Positions 55,534 through 64,000 of a stretch of 64,000 nucleotides of DNA are shown in pieces. Origin of the DNA: Macrotrachela quadricornifera (lineage: Eukaryota; Rotifera; Eurotatoria; Philodinida; Philodinidae). Where the stretch lies: contig JAJEKB010020949.1 in assembly GCA_022393335.1 (NCBI GenBank), forward strand, positions 758,967 through 822,966, given 5' to 3'. The number at the start of each line of letters is the position of its first letter. Position 1 is the first letter of the stretch. Below the pieces are notes generated by a model. The model ran no database searches, was not told the DNA's origin, and saw only the letters and a list, made by a program, of their open reading frames with translations. The position numbers were made by a program, and so were the translations under genes.

Positions 55534-57594
55534 AACGACTGTTTAAAAAATATTGAAATAATAGGAACTATTATCTCTTTTATTAGCAATGAAGAATGTT
55601 TATTTGTATGCAACGATGGGCGATAATAAGAATGAATAAATGTATATATATTTTATTGCTAAATACATCCAATTATTTATGACAGATACGAAATAATAAA
55701 TGCATCAAATTATCAATCTTTCTTTTTGTCATTGTTCTATGCTAATCCAATTATACACGTGCTACATTGTGTATGCATATCTATGTATGAGCCGTTACTT
55801 TTTCTATGTATAGAATAATGTCTAATACATTTCAACGCATCTATATCATAATACCGTATGATGAAATAATTTACATATATTGCAGACGAATACAATTATC
55901 ATAGAGAATGAAATAATAAATGTTCTATACCACGCTAAAGACAACATAGAGAATTTTGATAGATTAAATGTATAAATAAAAGCGATGGTGCTAATGATTT
56001 TCATCTTCTAAACTCTTTTTTATTAAACTTCGATCTCTGGAAGATGTTTGTTAATCTCAACTTGTCGGTGTTGACATCGAACAATAGGTAGTAAGGTGAA
56101 CGTAAATATAAATGAACTGAAATCTTTTGATACGATTGAAATTCTAAGAGAATTCGAATAATACCTTTCGCTCTCATCCATCGAATCGAAGAAAAGACAA
56201 AAGCATAATGAATAGCTCATTTGCTAGTATATGAAATATTCTATCAATATATATGTATTTGACTTCTTTCTATACCCATTTGTCCGTAATACTCTGTAGC
56301 AAACATTTCTCCATTTTCGTTTTAGATGATATATTTTTTTATTTTCTTCATTTGTCTACAAGTCATAGGAAGCCGTATATATTCAAGAGAAAGGCTAATT
56401 TGCAGTAGACAGCTTGTTATAATAATTACTTCTGATAAACTTACATTTTCATATATTTTTTGGAACGATATTTTAACAATTTCTTTGTAAAGAACTTTTT
56501 TATAAGTCATGTTTTCGCTTAAATTTCTATCATAGATGTAGTTGTCAGAATTATCTTGTAAGTGAATGGTCATCACTCTACAAACCTACAATTCACTCGT
56601 ATAAATTAAAGTCTTACATCTTTCTTGATTGTACTATCATTCAAAATTTTATAAAGATCTAAAAATAGTATGTGAAGACTGAGCAATAAAAATTGTTTTG
56701 AGCAAATTACATCATTTCTTTTTCCAAGCCGAAAAATTATCATAAAAAAAAATAGTCCAATATGTTGTTAATACTAATAAGAAAAAATATCCCATTTTGT
56801 GCATAATATCATTAAATATTTTTACAAGTATACTCTATTAATGTTGTGTAGCTCCAACTGGTAAGATTAACTATAAACTCGTTCAGAAAATTTCTTCTTT
56901 TCTATTTTATCTACGAAATGAATTGCTGCTCTTGGAAAACTGTAGAATTTTTTATGCTACATCATTGGTATATTTTGTTTTTTTTTAATAAAATGTATTT
57001 AAGGATAAAAATATAAGATACAAAGTATGTCCATGTATTATGGATCAATCGATGTATCAACAGTTGAATCGAAAACTAACGAGAATAATTCGAATATTTT
57101 AATGTCAATGTTTTGAATTATCAAGGTTTGTGATTGACGTGCTGAGATTAGACATGTTCAATGACATAATGAAAAAAAAAGGAAATAGAAATAACTTGAA
57201 ACAATATAGAATAGTTACAACAAAAGAATAAATGTACATATTCATCAGAATTTTTCTTTCTATTTATGTATGAATAGAAAAATATGTAAAGGATTTATTT
57301 TTAGTTTTAATCATATATTTTTCATATTTATTTATTCATTGATAATACATTTCAAATAACAATATATTTTGATAGTTTATTACGAACAAAATTAGAGAAA
57401 CTATTTTTTTAACATTCTTGTCAATCAAAAATTTCTCACCATTTACAATTTATTCCTAGTGTATAAGTATGATTATTATCTCATAGTTCATGAGAGTTTT
57501 TACAAAAACAAATTAATATTTAATATACGTGAAATATTCTTTTAATTTTTAAAAAAGAAGTTCTTTTTCATATAAATTTTATCTATCTGTTCGA
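55534..57594. other. 2.1 kb without a supported gene
   Basis: It contains the 5' flank of the transporter gene (left) and the 3' flank of the second vWA gene (right). Open frames of 65 and 84 codons at 56023-56220 and 56322-56576 on the minus strand have no recognised domain. The sequence is AT-rich throughout. Confidence 0.4.
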
Positions 57595-58729
57595 TTAGTG
57601 AGTAGCACCAGAATTATTTTTTGAAGTTGGTTGATTAAGTTTGTCAGTTTGAGGATCAATAGCACCAATTAATGCCTTAACAATATAATCTCCAATTGAA
57701 AATGGATAATTTGATCCATGAAAACGTCGAATTCTATTTCTTTCACTTATAAAATCATCTGTAACATCAACATTAATCATTTCTTGATCCCATTCATTTA
57801 AATAATCAACACAATTTACATCATCCGTGCATATTAAAAACATTACATGTGTTGTTTCTACTTGACGTCCTTCATTCATTAAACGTTTAAGAACATCTAC
57901 ATTTATATTTCCTTGATAATCTGTTGGTGCACCATCAGTAGCAATAAATACAAGAGTTTTTTTATCATTACCACGTTTAGTTGAAGGTAATTTAAATATA
58001 TATTCTAAAGCTGGAACTATTGGAGTATAACCACGTGGAGGAGTAGCAAATAATTTATTAAGAACTTCAGGATTGGTTACATTTTGACAACCTTCTCGAT
58101 TAAGAAAATAAATATCAACACCAGATGAATCAAATATAACACCAATTTCTACAACAATTTTAACAATTTCACGAAGTTCATCCCAACGTGTACGATTAGT
58201 TCCATCAACAGTTGTTTTCATTGAACCAGAATCATCACAAAGAACTATTATTTCATAATCTTCAAGTAAACGAAGACGTTCACCTAATTCTTGTTGAATT
58301 TCATATCGAAGTGTTAATTCACGAAGACGATCATCAACTATTAAATATAAAAATATGTTATTATATTTAATAAAATCATCTATTTAAAAAATTTTTTTTT
58401 CTTATATAATAATAAAACATACTTGTTGGTCTTGATTGATATGGAAAGCTTGGATGACGTGGTGGAAAAGAATTTCGTACATTGCCTGATCTGCCTAGAA
58501 TTAAAATAAAACGATTATTTATAAATAATTTTTTAAATAAAATATAAAAAGATAACATACCAGTTTTTTCAGATGCTGGTTGAGATGGTTTCTTAGTATG
58601 TCCTAATTCTTCTTCCATATCAGGCTCATCATTATCAACAGTATTGATTAAATATTCACCTGAATATATACTACCTGTTTCACGACAATATCCTGCTTGA
58701 GATTGAGTTAATCGTTGAAATAAATCCAT
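57595..58729 (-). CDS. vWA-domain protein (copy 2), three exons
   Basis: Exons are 58561-58729, 58423-58494 and 57595-58337, joined in phase 1 by introns of 66 and 85 nt, giving 327 residues. Exon 1 (MDLFQRLTQSQAGY...) and exon 2 (a Pro/Ser/Arg stretch with FPPRHPSFPYQSRP) form a variable leader. Exon 3 starts with a charged coiled segment DDRLRELTLRYEIQQEL and enters the vWA fold at LCDDSGSMKTT, the MIDAS loop (D115). PPRGYTPIVP and ATDGAPTD supply the other metal-site residues, and LICTDDVNCVDYLNEWD follows. It is clearly paralogous to the gene at 23.1-24.2 kb: the MIDAS codon lies exactly 102 nt into exon 3 in both. Codon use is less AT-extreme and the motifs are cleaner here, so this may be the less diverged copy. 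There is no signal peptide; the function is unknown. Confidence 0.9.
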
Positions 58730-59774
58730 TGATATATTTTAAAAATAAAAAAAAATATTCGCGGTTGTTTATCAGTGTTTGTGATTATTTTTTTGTGTAT
58801 GTAAAATAGACAATATGCACGCTTAAATACGACACATATTTATTGATATATATTCATTTTTCGTTCTGTTCTTCCTCATTTTTCTGCATCAATAATTTTT
58901 TCAAACGTATCACGATGAATGGCTGTATCTATTATTTCGTATTCGATGTTGATTACTTGTTACGATAAACAACTTATTATCGTTAACAATATTGGGAAAA
59001 AAAAAAGAAAAATTCAACATGAAAAATCGTTTAGACCTTTTTTTTTATCATCCAATAATCCTATTCATTTTGGTTATGATAAGATTGTTTTTGTAGTTAA
59101 ATACGTTTAGAGATATTTTTATTGAAATTTTATTCTATTAAATTATTTCATCATCCTATTAATAAAATGTTTTAATTATTAAAATATATATAGGTATTTA
59201 TATAAAATGAAAAAAAACTTTTCATTGATATTTTTTTTCTTTTTTATTATTTCTTTATGCAAGAAAAGTATTGAAAAAAATGTTTGATTATGATTTTCAC
59301 AAACCAAAATAAGCAAGTTTATTAAAATATTTCAAGAAATTTTGCTTTTGATTAAAGAAAAAAAATCGAAGTAGAACTTGAATAAAAAAAATGTGAAAAA
59401 GATCGAGAAAATTGTTGAGTATACAACATATTTGAATTAATCTCTTCTTATATTCAAATAATTATTGATTCCTTTTAAATCTATTGAAAAGTTTTTCTTA
59501 ACTGTCAGTGTTAGACATGAAATGAACAAACAAATACTAGTAATGCTTTTTTGCAAGTTGTATTAACTTTCATTACTCTCCTAGTAAAATCTATTTTGAC
59601 TCCTCTGGACACATTTAATATAACTAACAATGTACTTCTGATTGCAGTAAAAATATAAATGATTTGTTAGATTTTTTAAAGTTTATTCTGCAACACACGT
59701 GAGTAATGAAAAAAAGTATGTAGCATTATTTGTGTATTCTTTCATTTTTTTAACCAATTTGGTCCAAATTGGCG
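58730..59774. other. no gene seen
   Basis: 5' flank of the second vWA gene, then AT-rich DNA with A- and T-runs. A 63-codon frame at 58919-59110 is not supported. The right part may include the lost front half of the Tc1 fossil that follows. Confidence 0.35.
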
Positions 59775-60127
59775 TGTACAGCAGGACAATGACCCCAAAA
59801 CAAACAAGTAACATTTGTCAAAAATTTATTGACGAGACTGTACCACAATTATTAGATTGACCATCGAATAGTTCTGATACAAATCCCATTCGAAATAATT
59901 GGTTGATCATAATATGCAATGTAGAAAAAAGAAAACCAACAAATAATGATGAGCTCAAATTAGTTTTAGCTGAAGAATTCGAAAATTCTGTGATGTCGAT
60001 GAAAAAACAATGTTTGTCTTTTATCGAGGGTAAAGATGAACGAATAAAATCTTCAACTATGATATTCAATATTATTAGTTGTAGGCTGTTAGTTCCTACG
60101 GAAAACTTTGAAAGGGCTCTTGTTTAG
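59775..60127 (+). pseudogene. fossil of a Tc1-like transposase, C-terminal part
   Basis: VQQDNDPK at about 59775-59798 is the Tc1 motif around the second catalytic Asp. After a one-base shift the frame continues with SNICQKFIDETVPQLLD, then TGA at 59859-59861 in place of a codon that is usually Trp in the family. PSNSSDTNPIRNNW follows, equivalent to the Tc1 block P-QSPDLNPIENLW. The position normally occupied by the catalytic Glu is Arg. The tail runs open to 60127. The front half of the enzyme and both terminal repeats were not found. This is an old, dead copy from a different family than the elements at 8.5 and 34.6 kb. Confidence 0.75.
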
Positions 60128-60952
60128 AGCCATATTGTATAACAAAATGGTCGAGTTCTATTGTAAATATTTCAATATAATATTTAGAGAAGAAATTCAA
60201 AACAAAAAAAGACTGATGAACTCCAACATGTTTCAAATGAAAAAGCTAAAAATTTGAAATATCCATGACAAATATTTCTGATGCTGTGAATAAAACGAGA
60301 CATTTATATAATATCTTTTTTTTATAAATCAATCAAAGAAAATTTTCTTGCAAACACCTTTTCATAGATATTTATGTGCTCGAATTATTTCATCGAAAAC
60401 AACTGATCTATATTCTAATGAACATTCGATTTAATTAGTGACGATGATGACTAATAGATATTAATCCTTTGTGAACCGATTATTTTATAAAATTCTCAAA
60501 ATATTTCTTTCTTATGATTTAATTTTTCAATGTTGTCTTTTTGTTCAGTCGAAATTTAAATGAATTCTTTCGTATAGTTGGATACGAATGCTTTATATTA
60601 GTCATCAGTTAATATCACAATATGAACTATTACACACACACAAGCGACGGCATCAACTATATGATTATGTGACGATAAATTGACATAATAATATTCCCGT
60701 CACTCAAAGCTATAGGCATACTAATGTATGAAAGAAAAAAAAAAGAAAGTATCAATTATAGAAATGAAAAAAAGAAGGCGAGACGATGGCCGTTGTATAT
60801 ACGTATATAAATGAGAATGAGTGAGTTGACAATCACATATCAACGTATCCTGCGAGAATTATATTTATTTATATATATCAATTTAGTGGTCACTGTACTC
60901 TTTTTTTGAGCTCTTGTGTTCAACTACCATCACGTTCAATTATAATTTAAAG
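60128..60952 (+). promoter_or_regulatory. upstream region and 5' leader of the SLC33A1-like gene
   Basis: Most is AT-rich and featureless. A TATATAA at 60804-60810 could be a TATA box. A leader exon ending AAAG at 60952 followed by GTAAATTC, and an acceptor TTTTCAG ending at 61013 just before the ATG, suggest a 61-nt intron in the 5' untranslated region (60953-61013). Both calls are pattern-based only. Confidence 0.35.
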
Positions 60953-61014
60953 GTAAATTCTATTTGTTAATATTGAACTGTATATACTAAAATCATATCA
61001 AATTTATTTTCAGG

Positions 61015-62506
61015 ATGTCATTGAAAAAAAATTTAATTATTTGGTATATATTGTTATTAATTATTTTATATACTCTACAAGGATTTATACAAGGTTTAAC
61101 TAAATCGATTCCATTATATTTGGCTTCTCATAATGCAACATGGAAAGAACAGGGTACTTTCAGTTGGGTATATTATCCATTTAGCTTTAAAATTTTTTGG
61201 GCACCAATAATTGACTCAATTTATAGTCGTCGAATGGGTGGTCGTCATCAAACATGGTTAGCACCTATTCAAATACTTGTTGGTATTATTTTATTAATTC
61301 TCTCATTCTACGTCGAATCTCTCTTAGTCAATCTACAAAATTTTATATTAACAATTATCTTTTTCGTTCTATATTTTCTTATTGCAACTCAAGATATTGT
61401 TGTTGATGGTTGGTCTATTTTAATATTTAGCAATACAAATCCACAATGGGCATCTACTTGTCAAACTATTGGACAAATGACTGGATATTTCATTGGTTCA
61501 ACAATATTAATGATATTGGAATCGGCAAATTTTACTAACAAATATATTCGTAAACCTCTTTCATTATCTGAACGTCCATTTGGATTGTTTTCATTACAAC
61601 AGTTTACTTTCTTTTGGGGTATAGTATTCATAATTGTCAGTCTTATTATAACAGTGACTTTCTTTTGGAAAAAACAATTGAAGCAAAAAAACAATATTGG
61701 TATACCAGAGGAAACTGAAACAAAATTAAATTTAGTTGAAACATATTTAGCTATTTGGAAATTATTGAAGAAGCCTTGTATGCGCAAATTGATTTTTATA
61801 GTATTGACTTTCAATATTGGCTTTGCAGCAACCTCTTACATGACCAATTTAACATTAATGAGGTAAGTCTATCTATTGAAATATTTAGTGCTAATATTTT
61901 ATTTTGTATAGTTATGGTATAACACGTGAAACTCTTGCACTTTTCAATGTTCCTTTAATAGTGGTACATATTCTTGTACCCTTATGTTTGAGTAAAGTAC
62001 AACGTCCTCTAGTATGGTTTACACGAGCATATATTCCACGTCTTATTATCTCTCTTATATTGGCTATTTATATCTTTTTTATACCACAAATTTTTGGCAC
62101 ACTATATTTCTATCCTATTCTCATTCTTTTACTTTGTATAAATGAAGCGTTCGTTCACTTGATAATGGTACCTTGTATTGGTTTTTTTGCACGAATTAGT
62201 GAACCACAAATTGCTGGAACATATATGACGCTTTTGGCAGCTATAATTAATTTGGGTCAAACTTTATTGTCAACGTGTGTACTATACATTGCAAACTGGT
62301 TACCAAAGCCATATGCATATTCAATTGAAGTAGGAATTTGTTTAGTACTTGGGTTAATATGGATAGGATTAATGTGGCGTATGACTAGACGTTTGGAAGA
62401 ATTACCTATTGAAGATTGGTATTTGGATCCATCGGAATCAAAATCAGTATCATCTAATACGACAACTATACAACCCAACATTCTCGAAGGTGGCATCAGT
62501 ATTTAA
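61015..62506 (+). CDS. acetyl-CoA transporter-like (SLC33 family), 480 aa
   Basis: Exons 61015-61862 and 61912-62506 join across a 49-nt GT-AG intron that splits a Ser codon (AG-T). The protein is a twelve-helix-type major-facilitator protein of the SLC33/AT-1 family, which moves acetyl-CoA into the endoplasmic reticulum lumen for protein and glycan acetylation. Supporting motifs are TLQGFIQGLTKSIPLYL in the first helix, SFKIFWAPIIDSIYSRRMGGR with the following TW (family: KLLWAPIVDA-GRRKSW), and LIATQDIVVDGW, the family's most diagnostic block. The second half keeps GETLALFNVP-like and LRLIISLILAIYIFFIP-like helices and ends with a polar cytosolic tail containing EDWYLDP. Length is somewhat below the human protein (about 550). 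A related fungal-type or MFS duplicate is possible, but the VVDGW block makes SLC33 the best call. Confidence 0.88.
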
Positions 62507-63329
62507 TCATTTAATATAAGAAAAGAAATGACAATTTTTTTTTGTATATAATTTGGGTGTAAATAAATTTTTTTCTATGTTCAATTTAATTATCAATGAA
62601 ATATATGTTTTAGTAAGTTTATTATCTGTAAAATGAACTCAATAGATTGACCTTCAAATAATATATGTTTAGAAATATTTTGAATTAGTTGAAATAATTG
62701 TTTTATTTTTATTACTATACAAATTTTGCTTTAGTTGTAAATAAGGAAATATATTATCATATATCTCACAGATGAAATGTAAATAAGTTTTAGGTGGATA
62801 AAAACACTTTAAAGAAAATTGTTGAGTTTATGAACGCTAACTGTAATAGTTGTTGTTGTTGTTGTTATTACGATTATTTTTTTTAAATGTATGTCAGGTA
62901 TATTCTTACCAAATTGTATCGAAATTGATTTCTCAGAATCCTTTGAATTATAGTCGAGCTTAACATGCTCTACACAAATGTTGGTGAGAGCGTACCTTTA
63001 TTTCAGAATGGAAAAGTGAGAATAAATGTTTTTTTCTCAAATAGTAAATGTTCGCCTCTATTTTATTAGAACGTCGTTATTAGGAAAATTATATGTAATG
63101 GAGGCGGATGCAGTTCAATGTCATAGACTGTTTATTTCATTCTCGCAACATTTAAATAGAAAGGTTGTTGCTATATTATTTGAAAGAGCAGATTCTACAA
63201 TACTTGAACTAATGTGACAAGGGCAATATGTCATCATTCACCATATTTAGTGAGCCTTTGAAATAAGTAGTTAACACATACACGTGAATTGTTGTATCAC
63301 TTACATCTGACATAAAGAATGAAAAATAT
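62507..63329. other. no gene seen
   Basis: 3' flank of the SLC33-like gene, with several short A/T runs and a GTT trinucleotide run at about 62848-62866. A 63-codon frame at 63026-63217 has mixed composition but no recognised domain. Confidence 0.35.
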
Positions 63330-64000
63330 CGAAAGTTGCTTGTATATGGATTGTATTTCATTCTGAAATCGAAAGGTTGAAACATGAGTTGTACATTGGC
63401 TTTGAAGAAGGGAAAGAATATGGGAATGTCGATAATTTTGAAATTGTTTGGATGAGAAAAGGAACTTGGAAGGATTGGTTACAAGATCGATAGTAGTTAG
63501 AACAGATTTGGTCTTTGAAGAATACAATCTTCATTTCTTCGAAGATGATTTTAAATGTGGAGTGTATCTCTATGAATTGCTGATACATGTCAAAATTATA
63601 TTGTTAAATCTAGAACAACTAGTAAATGAGACTGTTCACACTTTTTACTGTCTTTATCCAATCAAATTTATTCTCATCCTTCATCCTATCATGCTGGACT
63701 TCAATTATCAAATTGATTTATCTTCATTTGTGAAAGTAAGTTTACTTGGTCGATCTAAACTAAGAACTCCTGGCAATATAGACAAAAAATGTCAATCTCG
63801 ATCAAATCACCGATAGAATCCAATATTTACAACCTAATTTTCTTCGTGTCTTAAAAGAATTCTTTTCTATTGCTATTTTCGATACAAATCAAACATTTGA
63901 GATTTCTTCAGCTGGAATCAATGAAAGATTCATTTTCATACAATTCCTTTTCGATATGATTTTAGTAATGAAAACAAAACTTAATGATAAAGATAAGTTC
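63330..64000 (+). pseudogene. decayed coding remnant running off the window
   Basis: Three successive stretches look coding but lie in different frames. One at about 63352-63498 contains LKHELYIGFEEGKEYGNVDN and FEIVWMRKGTWKDWLQDR. A 122-codon frame follows at 63448-63816. From about 63788 to the window end, ITDRIQYLQPNFLRVLKEF and FDTNQTFEISSAGINERF are open without a stop. The last shift sits in an A-run near 63785. I recognise no family. It is either a gene with frameshifts whose 3' half lies outside the window, or several exons whose splice sites I cannot place. Confidence 0.35.

Overview
This 64 kb window is eukaryotic genomic DNA, strongly AT-rich, with short GT-AG introns (45-194 nt), sparse genes and many DNA transposons. 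The protein families seen are an NHL beta-propeller, a FLYWCH zinc-finger fragment, three-exon vWA proteins, a rhodopsin-type 7TM receptor, F-box and RI-type leucine-rich repeats, a urea transporter with ankyrin repeats, and an SLC33A1-like acetyl-CoA transporter. Family content, protein style and intron size fit a small invertebrate, most likely a bdelloid rotifer (Rotaria/Adineta-like). That assignment is inference from recognition, not a database result. No rRNA, tRNA, CRISPR or prokaryotic operon was seen.

Region 1 (1-36 kb) is mostly mobile DNA. It holds a terminal exon (494-696), an 870-bp foldback (1.44-2.31 kb), a TTAA-flanked palindromic element (2.39-3.12 kb), nested hairpins (3.16-3.62 kb), an NHL gene (3.76-4.67 kb, minus), a FLYWCH exon (5.78 kb), a CAGTGGCGGCGC-ended element carrying two minisatellites (6.08-8.31 kb) and a Tc1/mariner element with 210-bp terminal repeats and a broken transposase (8.53-10.29 kb). 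Next come a decayed mariner (13.32-14.25 kb), an apparently intact 349-aa DD34D mariner (18.54-20.25 kb), a vWA gene (23.1-24.2 kb), a 744-bp foldback (25.07-25.82 kb), a frameshifted 7TM receptor (28.7-29.7 kb), a foldback rich in TGTGTCG words (33.76-34.21 kb) and a DD37E element whose transposase has one in-frame stop (34.62-36.39 kb).

Region 2 (37-64 kb) is gene-richer. It holds a 1801-aa intronless P-loop GTPase (37.3-42.7 kb, minus), an F-box protein (47.7-48.9 kb), a leucine-rich-repeat gene made of fourteen consecutive 84-nt phase-0 exons, one repeat per exon (50.1-52.1 kb), a urea transporter-ankyrin fusion of 994 aa (52.4-55.5 kb, minus), a second vWA gene with the same exon plan as the first (57.6-58.7 kb, minus), a Tc1 fossil (59.8-60.1 kb), an SLC33A1-like transporter (61.0-62.5 kb) and a decayed coding remnant running off the right edge.

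The genes do not form an operon or an obvious pathway. The clearest shared themes are repeat-protein scaffolds (NHL, LRR, ankyrin, F-box) and repeated invasion by TA- and TTAA-targeting transposons at different stages of decay. The most unusual structures are the one-exon-per-repeat LRR array, the transporter-ankyrin fusion, the giant GTPase and the DD37E element.
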